Assembly (NCBI GenBank): GCA_947259675.1
Contig: CAMYNE010000048.1
Coordinates: forward strand, 3,903 to 12,863
Length of the DNA: 8,961 bases
Source: an uncultured Pirellulaceae bacterium
GTDB lineage: Bacteria > Planctomycetota > Planctomycetia > Pirellulales > Pirellulaceae
Reading direction: 5' to 3'
In this document: piece after piece, positions 1 through 6,540 of the stretch
How positions within the stretch are numbered: position 1 is the stretch's first letter
Layout of the letters: each line of letters opens with the position of its first letter
Notes under the pieces: generated by a model
What the model was told of the DNA's origin: nothing
What the model saw: only the letters and a program-made list of their open reading frames with translations
Databases searched by the model: none
Translations under genes and position numbers: made by a program

Positions 1-794
1 GCGAGATGGTCGATGACCTCCCGGTAGCCAACAGCTTGGGACGCCGTGTGGCCCAGTTCCTTCCATTTTTCCAGCAGCCTTTCTACCTCGGCGACCAAGC
101 CCCCGTCGAACATGTCCAGAACTCGCTGTTCAATTCGTCGATGCAGCTCAGGTCGCGGATGTCGCAGTGTAAAAACTCGGCACTCATCCGCGGAATGTGC
201 TTCATCAAACTCCATTTGCCAGTGGCTGATCGGCTGGCCGGTCAACTTGAAGACCTCCAACGCACGAATAATTCGGCGACGATCATTGGGGTGAAGTTTG
301 TGTGCGGCGACTGGATCAACATTGGCCAGTCGCTCGTGAAGAAGCTTGCTATCCACGTCGGCCAATTCCGCTTCGACTTGTTGGCGAAATTCCCAGTCTG
401 CCGGCGGCCCGTCAAACAGGCCTCGCAAAAGTGCTTTTAGATAAAGCGCCGTTCCACCGACGACGAGTACTTCTTTGCCTCGCGAGCGGATGTCGTCCGC
501 CGCCTTCAAAGCCAAATTGCGATATTGCGAAACGCTGAACGATTCGACCGGATCCCGGATATCCAGCATGTGATGTGGAACAAGCTGGCATTGATCGGCC
601 GTCGGCTTTGCTGTGCCAACGTCCATCTCACGGTAGATCGCCATCGAATCGAGCGAAATGATTTCGGCGTTCAGCATCTGGGCCAGTTCGATACCCACGC
701 TCGTCTTGCCACTTGCCGTGGCGCCGGTTAGGTACCAACAGCGCAATGCCGATTCGATTTTTTTCTGATTCTCTTCTGAGTGCATCTTGGTCAT
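1..794 (-). CDS. miaA: tRNA dimethylallyltransferase MiaA (partial, C-terminus beyond left edge)
   Basis: MiaA transfers a dimethylallyl group from DMAPP to N6 of A37 in tRNAs that read codons beginning with U, in the cytoplasm. Translating the minus strand from the ATG at 794 gives 264 residues with the family motifs in order: P-loop GATASGKT (residues 24-31), EIISLDSMAIYREMDVGTAK (44-63) with the substrate-binding Asp49, PHHMLD (73-78), GGTALYLKALLRGLF (113-127), NDRRRIIRALEVF (170-182) and QAVGYRE (253-259). Family members are usually about 300-315 residues, so roughly 40-50 C-terminal residues lie beyond position 1. A second in-frame ATG at 785 would shorten the protein by three residues; neither start has a clear Shine-Dalgarno sequence. 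The gene is separated by 152 bp from the upstream receiver-like gene on the same strand. The identification is firm; only the exact start is uncertain. Confidence 0.95.
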   Translation of the reverse strand, partial: MTKMHSEENQKKIESALRCWYLTGATASGKTSVGIELAQMLNAEIISLDSMAIYREMDVGTAKPTADQCQLVPHHMLDIRDPVESFSVSQYRNLALKAADDIRSRGKEVLVVGGTALYLKALLRGLFDGPPADWEFRQQVEAELADVDSKLLHERLANVDPVAAHKLHPNDRRRIIRALEVFKLTGQPISHWQMEFDEAHSADECRVFTLRHPRPELHRRIEQRVLDMFDGGLVAEVERLLEKWKELGHTASQAVGYREVIDHL

Positions 795-891
795 TGCGGA
801 TTTAGAGTCACATACAATTGCCAACCGCATTGTACTCGAAATCATGACAAGTTTAAGGTGACTGGGGGTCTAACAGCGCAGGTTAGTTAAT

Positions 892-905
892 GTAGGCCGG
901 CCTAC
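892..905. repeat. 14-bp perfect palindrome between miaA and the receiver-like gene
   Basis: GTAGGCCGGCCTAC reads identically on both strands and is flanked on both sides by TAATG. It lies 41 bp past the stop of the receiver-like gene and about 100 bp before the miaA start. It could be a binding site for a dimeric protein or a remnant of a dispersed palindromic repeat. No T-tract follows on either strand, so an intrinsic terminator is unlikely. The rest of the 795-946 gap shows no small gene or convincing promoter. Confidence 0.4.
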
Positions 906-946
906 TAATGAACACGTTGGCCAGTGCAGTCAGTACTCACACATCT

Positions 947-1768
947 CTACTGAATAACGCTGTTGTTCTCTTTCGCAGCGTTCTTGCAGGCTCGAATGAC
1001 GGCGGTCAACAGGTCGGCAAGCTCAAAAGGTTTTGACAAAACCTCCTTCACTCCAAGTTCCACCGCCGAATGTGCTTCGTTAATTCGCGGGAAGTTTAGA
1101 ATCAAAATCAACACAGGATCTGGAAACGTCGACTTCAACCATTCAATGCGATTGACCAGGTCGTCAGTGACCGAATTCGCATCGATACAAATCGCGGAAA
1201 GTAGCTTGATGGATTCGGCGTCCCAGGTACAACGCTCCAGCCATCTTGAGCGGTAGCCAAGCGTTTTCAAACTGTCAGCCAGCATTTCAAATTGGGGTTG
1301 AGACCATGCGCTGACACCGATGATCTCGGGTTCCATATTGCTGGTGGTCGACGACGCTTCAATTCGATCAGCAACCGAGGCGGTTGATGGCAAATGCCAA
1401 TCACTGATTTGGTTTGAATCGAGCTGTTTTACGAATTTGTCGTATTGGCCTCTCCATTGATGCCAATAGACACGAATCAAGCCTGGAACTGGATCGCCCG
1501 AGCGTGTCTCGCCTTCACACCAACTTCCGAGGAGGTTGACCAGCGGAACACCAGCGAATCTCTCACGTAACAAATCGACAGTTTCCCTTGGAATCTGATC
1601 CCGTCTGGACTCGGCCAACACGATCAACTCGAATTGGTCGTCAGGTGAAACTAACCGATCTAACTTATCGGTCGGAATCATCGTGACGAGCGCATCAAAA
1701 CTGGACAGAATTGCTTTGAATTCCGCGTGCCAATAATCACCGCTGATGAGAATTTGTCGTTGGCGCAT
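947..1768 (-). CDS. Two-lobed degenerate response-regulator receiver-like protein
   Basis: This 273-residue protein appears to contain two Rossmann-like receiver folds in tandem. The N-terminal lobe (about residues 4-115) has alternating hydrophobic strands, but the strand that should carry the phospho-acceptor reads FELIVLAES (46-54) without an Asp. It ends with a distinctive GSWCEGETRSGDPVPG stretch (81-96). The C-terminal lobe (about 148-262) keeps Asp196 in AICIDANS and a Lys-Pro pair in EVLSKPF (242-248), the usual beta5 signature. It lacks the acidic pair after beta1 and has Asn instead of Thr/Ser after beta4. It has no output domain and no membrane segment. The ATG at 1768 is preceded by GGAG seven bases upstream. 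It reads the same way as the HTH-EIIA gene 120 bp upstream and may be co-transcribed with it. Protein-protein interaction without phosphotransfer is my inference; its substrate or partner is unknown. Confidence 0.75.
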   Translation of the reverse strand: MRQRQILISGDYWHAEFKAILSSFDALVTMIPTDKLDRLVSPDDQFELIVLAESRRDQIPRETVDLLRERFAGVPLVNLLGSWCEGETRSGDPVPGLIRVYWHQWRGQYDKFVKQLDSNQISDWHLPSTASVADRIEASSTTSNMEPEIIGVSAWSQPQFEMLADSLKTLGYRSRWLERCTWDAESIKLLSAICIDANSVTDDLVNRIEWLKSTFPDPVLILILNFPRINEAHSAVELGVKEVLSKPFELADLLTAVIRACKNAAKENNSVIQ

Positions 1769-1888
1769 CTTGTCGCTCCATCGTCAAGTGATTACTTAAT
1801 TCTATCCAAGAGTTCGCGTTTCAAAAGTAGTTGCGTTACGAAGTAACAGACTAACAAGCACCTTCCTGTATTTAACCGGTTGTTTTTG

Positions 1889-2599
1889 TCATGACAATTC
1901 CGCGTCGGCGGTATTGATCACTTCCCAGGCTTCTGCCACGGTACTCGCATTTCGTAACGCATCAAGAACCCAATCGAGTTGAATTAGCCGGCTGAGTCGT
2001 GCCAACACTCGTAAATGACAAGCCTCATCCAATGATGCGACGAGGAAAAAAATATCGGTCAAACATCCTCTTGGACCACCAAATGGAATGCCGCTCGAAG
2101 TGATGCCAAGTGCCAAAAATGGTTCCGCAAATGCGTCGACGGGCGGTCGTCTTGGGTGGAGCAGGGCCACACCGTTTTCCAGTGCGGTTGGATGAAGTTC
2201 TTCACGAGAGCGAATAGCTTGCACCATTTTCTCAGGAAGCCACAAAGCACCCGAGTTTGCGGCCAGTTCACATATTTTTTCGATGACCGAGTTTTTTGTT
2301 CTTGCCTTAAGCGGGACAGCAATATTCTCGGGCGTTAGTAGACCCGAAATCGTGATTTCGCCGAGTCCGGTTGGCGTACGATGCTTGTCCAGGACTTCTT
2401 CAACTTCAACAAGCTCTTGTTCGGTCGAGAGCCCTATTCGATCCTCGAACCAGTGATGGATTTCAGCGGAAGAAAATTTCCAAATTCCCCCAATCCTGCG
2501 ACCGGGAAGTCTTCCGCGCTCCGCCATGCGTTTGACCTGCTCAGGCGTAATGTGCAGGTACGCAGCGAGTGAGTGAATGTCAAAATCTTCGTTAGCCAT
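1889..2599 (-). CDS. Excisionase-type HTH fused to PTS EIIA (PtsN/nitrogen-type) domain
   Basis: The 236-residue protein has two domains. Residues 6-52 match an excisionase/MerR-like winged helix (HTH_17 type): LAAYLHITPEQVKRMAERGR, then LPGRRIGGIWKFS and a helix ending in IHHWF. After a charged linker, residues about 85-230 form a PTS EIIA type-2 domain like EIIA-Ntr. ENGVALLHPR (141-150) places His148 at the phosphorylatable histidine position, as in the GxAxxH pattern of the family. FLALGITSSGIPFGG (161-175) and TDIFFLVAS (181-189) match later core strands. No membrane EIIB/EIIC components are encoded nearby, which fits a regulatory role and not sugar uptake. GAGG lies seven bases before the ATG at 2599. 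The domain pair suggests DNA binding modulated by phosphorylation; the targets are unknown. It is divergent from the MurE-like gene and upstream of the receiver-like gene. Confidence 0.85.
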   Translation of the reverse strand: MANEDFDIHSLAAYLHITPEQVKRMAERGRLPGRRIGGIWKFSSAEIHHWFEDRIGLSTEQELVEVEEVLDKHRTPTGLGEITISGLLTPENIAVPLKARTKNSVIEKICELAANSGALWLPEKMVQAIRSREELHPTALENGVALLHPRRPPVDAFAEPFLALGITSSGIPFGGPRGCLTDIFFLVASLDEACHLRVLARLSRLIQLDWVLDALRNASTVAEAWEVINTADAELS

Positions 2600-2791
2600 G
2601 CTGGCACCTCATGCATCTGTGCTGGCTTATGATGACCATTTGACATCGTTGACGCCATATCAAACGGCTGAAAAAATAGAATTGAGAATCAGCCTTGACG
2701 TACCGGTAGATATTTCAAGAATCGAAATTGTTGGCAGGAGGCCGACAGACAATTGAATCGACGCACATCATTCGCCAGGCAAGGAGGCCTT
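2600..2791. promoter_or_regulatory. Divergent intergenic region between the HTH-EIIA and MurE-like genes
   Basis: This region must hold promoters for both divergent genes. For the rightward gene the best match is TTGACG (2695-2700) and AAGAAT (2717-2722) with a 16-bp spacer, which is weak. An inverted repeat GGCTGA (2666-2671) / TCAGCC (2689-2694) with a 17-nt A-rich interior could be an operator or a small leader hairpin. I found no convincing leftward promoter. Because the HTH-EIIA protein is encoded immediately beside it, autoregulation through this repeat is possible but unproven. Confidence 0.3.
2781..2787 (+). promoter_or_regulatory. Shine-Dalgarno AAGGAGG deciding the MurE-like start
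   Basis: A full AAGGAGG lies four bases before the GTG at 2792. A competing in-frame TTG at 2753 has AGGAGG at 2736-2741, eleven bases upstream. The GTG is preferred because it is the more common start codon, and the 13 extra residues from the TTG do not resemble the MurE N-terminus. Its spacing is slightly short, so the TTG remains possible. Confidence 0.5.
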
Positions 2792-4321
2792 GTGAGTACT
2801 AAACAGCTAGCGTCTTCAAACGGCTCGATCCGTTTGAATGAAATACTTCCGAGTTCACAGTTTATCGGCGGCCAGGACGTTCAGGTTCGGTCCTGTTGCA
2901 GTCGTTGGCAGGAGTGTCAGGGCGACGACGTCTATGTTGCGATCGTTGATTCGGAGACCGATGGTCACGAATTTGCTTGCGAAGCCATCGAGCGCGGTGC
3001 TACGGCGATTGTCACCGAACGACTATTGGCGGTCGATCGACCGCAATGCATCGTCGAAGACTCGAGATTGGCTTTTGCGACGATCTGCCATGCACTAGCC
3101 GGAAATCCCAGCCAACGAATCTCCACGATTGGTGTGTCGGGAAGCGACGGAAAAACGGTAACCAGTCACCTGATTCAGAGTGTGTTGGACCAATCAGGCG
3201 GCAATGTTGGCTTGCTCTCCTCGATCGAGAATCGACTTGGTGCAACTAATGTGTTGGCTCCAAATCGAAATTTGAATTCGCCTTTGCTTGCCGATCAGCT
3301 TTCGACAATGGTGTTGTCGGGGTGTACACACGCCGTGGTTGAAATGGCTTGCGAGGCATTAGCTCAGCATTCACTCTCGGGCGTGACTCTCGACGCCGCC
3401 GTGGTGACGAATATTCGCCATGACAACATGGGTTTTCACGGTTCGAAAGAGAATTATCAACGCGCAGCAACCCGGCTGCTGCAATATCTCAAACCCACCG
3501 GATTCGCTGTGCTCAACGCGGATGATCCAACGACGCATTATTTGTTGGATCGGATCGAGACGCCCGTGTTGACCATCGGGATGATACATCATGCAGAGAT
3601 CACGGCGAAAGTAATCGAACGGACTAATAGTGAACAGACTTTTTTGTTGACCGCTGGCGGTGAATCCGCGGTGGTGCGTACATCGATCATCGGTGATCAA
3701 CATGTCTACAATTGCCTGGCGGCCGCCGCAGTTGGTTTGACTTCAGGAATTGAACTCGCCGTGATTGCCAAAGGGCTTGAATCGGTTCTGGTAATTCCCG
3801 GCCGACTGGAACGCGTGGAATGCGGCCAGCCATTCAATGTTTGGATTGATTCAGCTCGGAGCGCCAGGCAACTGGCAACGGCACTTCAATCAGTCAAACG
3901 AGTTACCAAAGGCAAAATCTGGTGCATCTGCTCCGTCGACGATCAGCAAAACCGCACGCTGCGAAAACAAATTGGCGAGATCGTTGAGAGATCCTCGGAC
4001 TTTCATGTCCTCACGCAGACACTGATGAAGAAACAGACCGATTACGAGCCGGCTCATCAGGTGCTGGATGGTTTTGATAATCCCGCGACAGTTCAGCTTA
4101 TTCCGGATCGGTTCAAGGCGATCGAATGGACTCTTTCTCAAGCTAGCCCGGATGACGCGGTTGTCATCACTGGCTGCGGCGAACGCCCAATCGCCCGGGT
4201 TGGTGAACAACAATGGGAAGTTTGCGATCGAGACGTCTGCCAAGCTTGGCTCTATGATCAAGCCAGTTGGACTGATCACGAATCGAAACCGACAATTTTC
4301 AATATCGATGATTACCGGTAG
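2792..4321 (+). CDS. Divergent MurE-like Mur ligase, probable pseudoenzyme
   Basis: MurE enzymes add the third amino acid (usually meso-diaminopimelate) to UDP-MurNAc-dipeptide in the cytoplasm. Residue numbers count from the upstream TTG at 2753 (subtract 13 for the GTG). The three-domain MurE layout is recognisable: N-terminal domain DDVYVAIVDSETDGHEFACE (58-77), P-loop GVSGSDGKT (127-135, for GTNGKT), VVEMACEAL (195-203, for MEVSSHAL), VVTNIRHDNMGFHG (217-230, for TNLxxDHLDYHG), GDQHVYN (314-320) and IPGRLERV (348-355). Several signatures are altered: DH becomes DN (224-225), the carbamylated-Lys position after Tyr235 is not Lys, DYAH becomes DSAR (366-369), GCGGxRD is absent, no DNPR motif is visible, and GKGHE is replaced by GCGERPI (474-480). 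The P-loop Lys134 and Thr135 remain. The length of 509-522 residues is normal for the family. It may bind nucleotide without ligase activity, or act on a different substrate. It stands alone on the plus strand. Confidence 0.85.
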   Translation: MSTKQLASSNGSIRLNEILPSSQFIGGQDVQVRSCCSRWQECQGDDVYVAIVDSETDGHEFACEAIERGATAIVTERLLAVDRPQCIVEDSRLAFATICHALAGNPSQRISTIGVSGSDGKTVTSHLIQSVLDQSGGNVGLLSSIENRLGATNVLAPNRNLNSPLLADQLSTMVLSGCTHAVVEMACEALAQHSLSGVTLDAAVVTNIRHDNMGFHGSKENYQRAATRLLQYLKPTGFAVLNADDPTTHYLLDRIETPVLTIGMIHHAEITAKVIERTNSEQTFLLTAGGESAVVRTSIIGDQHVYNCLAAAAVGLTSGIELAVIAKGLESVLVIPGRLERVECGQPFNVWIDSARSARQLATALQSVKRVTKGKIWCICSVDDQQNRTLRKQIGEIVERSSDFHVLTQTLMKKQTDYEPAHQVLDGFDNPATVQLIPDRFKAIEWTLSQASPDDAVVITGCGERPIARVGEQQWEVCDRDVCQAWLYDQASWTDHESKPTIFNIDDYR

Positions 4322-4366
4322 TTAGATTTTGATGGGTGCACTCGCTTATCTCTATAGAATTGGCAA

Positions 4367-4399
4367 GAAACCCCCGCGTTCACGCGGCGGGAGGTTCAT
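4367..4399 (+). repeat. REP-like palindromic repeat, copy 1
   Basis: GAAA is followed by a hairpin: arm CCCCCGCG, loop TTCA, arm CGCGG, an unpaired C, then GGGAG and a GGTTCAT tail. The inner stem is CCGCG/CGCGG, and the outer CCC can pair with GGG across the bulged C. It lies 46 bp after the stop of the MurE-like gene, in the convergent intergenic space. It matches copies at 4437-4470 and 4508-4540 with pairing-preserving changes. Confidence 0.75.
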
Positions 4400-4436
4400 C
4401 TTCGACCTAGCTTTAACAAAGCATTAGCAAATAGTA

Positions 4437-4470
4437 GAAACCCCCGCATTTATGCGGCGGGAGCGTCACC
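4437..4470 (+). repeat. REP-like palindromic repeat, copy 2
   Basis: Same layout and orientation as copy 1, starting with GAAA: arm CCCCCGCA, loop TTTA, arm TGCGG, unpaired C, GGGAG, then CGTCACC. The G-C pair closing the loop in copy 1 is A-T here, so pairing is kept. Immediately downstream GAGCG (4461-4465) can pair with CGCTC (4470-4474), giving a possible second hairpin. Confidence 0.75.
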
Positions 4471-4501
4471 GCTCGCCCGACGGGGATGCCAGATGATCGG
4501 C

Positions 4502-4536
4502 AAAAAAGTGAGGCTCCCACCACATAAATGTGGGGG
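4502..4536 (-). terminator. Possible intrinsic terminator formed by REP copy 3
   Basis: Read leftwards, the hairpin of copy 3 (4536-4514) is followed after six bases by TTTTTT (4507-4502). It would end transcripts from the DoxX/oxidoreductase operon about 160 bp after its last stop codon. The gap between hairpin and T-run is longer than ideal, so this is tentative. Confidence 0.35.
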
Positions 4537-4540
4537 CGTC
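4508..4540 (-). repeat. REP-like palindromic repeat, copy 3 (inverted)
   Basis: Read on the minus strand: arm CCCCCACA, loop TTTA, arm TGTGG, unpaired T, GGGAG, then CCTCAC. Two stem pairs differ from copy 1 and both remain complementary. The 5' flank is GGACG instead of GAAA. Copies 2 and 3 point towards each other, as paired REP units often do. Confidence 0.75.
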
Positions 4541-4580
4541 CAACGAATGGCCGAACTGAGTTGTGCCGTTGTTTTCGCAT

Positions 4581-4700
4581 CTAGTCCCGCAAACACGAAT
4601 TAACCTGTCACCATAGCCTACCGATTTCCCGATAGAAAACCCTTTTCAAGGAAAAACACAACGATTTTGGTGACAGGTTATTTATTAGTCGCGGGACTAG
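4581..4700. mobile_element. 120-bp inverted-repeat element, MITE-like
   Basis: The left end is CTAGTCCCGC (4581-4590) and the right end is its exact reverse complement (4691-4700). Inside these, after a 10-bp unmatched spacer on each side, TAACCTGTCACC (4601-4612) pairs exactly with GGTGACAGGTTA (4669-4680). The 56-nt centre (4613-4668) has a small hairpin CCTT/AAGG at 4631-4641 and no ORF. The right end overlaps the oxidoreductase stop codon. The symmetric ends with conserved inner blocks suggest a non-autonomous transposable or dispersed element. CTAG at both borders could also be a 4-bp target duplication. A large bidirectional terminator is an alternative. Confidence 0.55.
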
Positions 4701-6529
4701 CTTAGCCCGAGATTCTTTTTTTCCTGAGCAAACATTTGCTTGGCTTCTTCGATCCCGGTTGTTTCGGGAACGTCGTCGGTTTCGAAATCGAACCAGCTGT
4801 TCTCAAACCGGATGAAACCGTGACCGTCCTTTTGACCAGAATTCTTGATGGCTTGTTTGGCCGTCAAGGCAATTACCGCGTCCGCCAAAGCGACTGGGCC
4901 GTTGCAGCGCGGTTGGTTGCCGGAATCACCTGAGCTGATGCACCAAGCCCAGTGTTCGATCTCTTCGCGATAGCCGCGACTGACAGGCCCTCCACCTTCA
5001 GCCGTCTTGGCAGGGGCGGCATCTCCACTGGCGGACGTGTCCAGTACGGCTCCGCCGCCTTTCTTTTTAACGCCCGCTTTGTAACTTGTTCCAGCCAGTG
5101 GATACAGCAGCGCTTCTTTTTCGCGATCCAGAACCAAAGTCGCCTTGGTCCCTAATACGACTTCCCCGTAACCGCCGAATCCGTTGCCGTTGATTGAGCT
5201 GTAGGTCACCACGACTTTCTTATTCGAATTCTCTTCAAACGAAGGCACGCCAGCTTGCGGATCGGGATATTGATTCACGTTATCTTTATACCCCACGTCG
5301 AAATCGTAATCGTATCCCTGTCCGGGGAATTCAAACGCGCAATAGACGTGATCATCGGCGTCTCGATCTTTTGGGAACAGATGTCTTCCACCGATCGCGT
5401 GAACGGTCAACGGGTGGACGTGTTTGCCCTGTTCGCGAGACAACGCCGAAATGAAAATGCTGGCGGCGTCGAGTTGATGGCTGCCTAGTTCCGCCATCAG
5501 GCCACCGCCAGTACGATCCCACAAACGCCAACGAACCAATTCCTCGAGTGCAGTACGGGTGCGATCGCCACTGTAGATGGTACGATCTTCGATGTAGCCG
5601 TGATTTTCGGCGCGAACGGTCTTGTCAGCGTCCCATTGAGTCCACTGGGCGACCTGTTGTTGAAGACGAAGGCGATCATTTGAAGAATTTGATGGATCAT
5701 TCAGCGCCTTCATTAACGCGTTAAGCTGTTTCTTGATCTGATCGATTCTTTTGCCGCCATCGGCGTCAATCTCACCACCCGGAATCGGCAACGCCCAAGT
5801 GTCTTTACCAGGAAGATTATTTCGGTGCCACTGTGCGCGGATATGATGGATCTCTCCCAGCAGGCCCCAGCGAATCAGGTTCACGGCGTTGTCGTAAAGA
5901 ATGCTGTAGTGACGCTGGTGACCGACGGAGAGGAATGAGTTTGTTTCATTCGCAGCGCGGCACATCAGTTTACACTGGGCCACGTTGTGTGCCATCAGCT
6001 TTTCGCAGAGGACATGTTTGCCATTTTCCATGGCAGCAATCGAAATAGATGCGTGTGAGAAAAGCGGTGTGGCAATAATGACGCCTTCAATGTCCGGGTC
6101 TGAAACCGCGTCTTTCCAGTCGTTGTAGATCTTGACATTCCGGCGGGCTTCGTCTTCCGAATCCCAACCATAAACACTCATCAACCCGGGACGGACTTTG
6201 ATCGAATTGGGTGTGGCCCAATCACCATGAAACGCCCGGTGAATGCTCGAAGGGCGGATATCGCAAATGGATTTGACTTCGACATAGTTTGGGTTGAGGG
6301 CGCCGATCAGGACGCCCCCTTCGTCCCCGGTGCCGATGATTGCGACGCGAACGGGTCGTTTCGGTCGCTGATATCCAAAGTACATCGCACCGACACCAGC
6401 GGCCGCTACACCACCGGCCGCAATTGATTTCACGAGAAAATCGCGACGATTAATTTCTTCGTACGAAGTTACGGCACCATAGTAATTGTCGCGACCAATT
6501 TCGCGTTCTTCAGGTGTCAAGTTGATCAT
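4697..6529 (-). CDS. Tat-exported Gfo/Idh/MocA-family oxidoreductase
   Basis: This is a predicted NAD(P)-dependent oxidoreductase of 610 residues acting on a sugar or similar polyol; the substrate cannot be read from the sequence. A twin-arginine signal, NRRDF (27-31), is followed by a hydrophobic Ala/Gly segment (32-52) after a long 27-residue leader. No clear signal-peptidase site is visible, so it may stay anchored. The Rossmann motif VAIIGTGDEGG (62-72) follows, then CEKLMAHN (175-182), where Leu replaces the Pro of the common EKP motif, and GSHQLDAA (349-356) with the family's His351/Asp354 pair. Residues about 240-335 form a hydrophilic, partly helical insertion beyond the usual 330-450-residue family size. 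AGAGG (6538-6542) overlaps the stop codon of the DoxX-like gene and lies eight bases before the ATG, indicating translational coupling. The stop codon TAG lies within the right end of the inverted-repeat element. Confidence 0.9.
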   Translation of the reverse strand: MINLTPEEREIGRDNYYGAVTSYEEINRRDFLVKSIAAGGVAAAGVGAMYFGYQRPKRPVRVAIIGTGDEGGVLIGALNPNYVEVKSICDIRPSSIHRAFHGDWATPNSIKVRPGLMSVYGWDSEDEARRNVKIYNDWKDAVSDPDIEGVIIATPLFSHASISIAAMENGKHVLCEKLMAHNVAQCKLMCRAANETNSFLSVGHQRHYSILYDNAVNLIRWGLLGEIHHIRAQWHRNNLPGKDTWALPIPGGEIDADGGKRIDQIKKQLNALMKALNDPSNSSNDRLRLQQQVAQWTQWDADKTVRAENHGYIEDRTIYSGDRTRTALEELVRWRLWDRTGGGLMAELGSHQLDAASIFISALSREQGKHVHPLTVHAIGGRHLFPKDRDADDHVYCAFEFPGQGYDYDFDVGYKDNVNQYPDPQAGVPSFEENSNKKVVVTYSSINGNGFGGYGEVVLGTKATLVLDREKEALLYPLAGTSYKAGVKKKGGGAVLDTSASGDAAPAKTAEGGGPVSRGYREEIEHWAWCISSGDSGNQPRCNGPVALADAVIALTAKQAIKNSGQKDGHGFIRFENSWFDFETDDVPETTGIEEAKQMFAQEKKNLGLS

Positions 6530-6540
6530 CTCATTCGCCT

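Noticed and set aside
6..440. 144-codon plus-strand ORF at the left edge
   Set aside because: It lies entirely antisense to miaA, whose motifs are unambiguous, so it is a shadow.
1835..1847. GTTAC/GTAAC hairpin between the HTH-EIIA and receiver-like genes
   Set aside because: A 5-bp stem with a 3-nt loop and no T-run is too weak to call a terminator.
2666..2694. GGCTGA/TCAGCC inverted repeat as a riboswitch
   Set aside because: It is only a 6-bp stem with an A-rich loop and shows none of the conserved core of a known riboswitch class.
3890..4279. 129-codon minus-strand ORF inside the MurE-like gene
   Set aside because: It is antisense to a full-length gene with family motifs and has no features of its own.
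4367..4540. Three similar repeats as a possible CRISPR array
   Set aside because: The repeats are palindromic with covarying stems, unequally spaced, one is inverted, and no cas gene is present.
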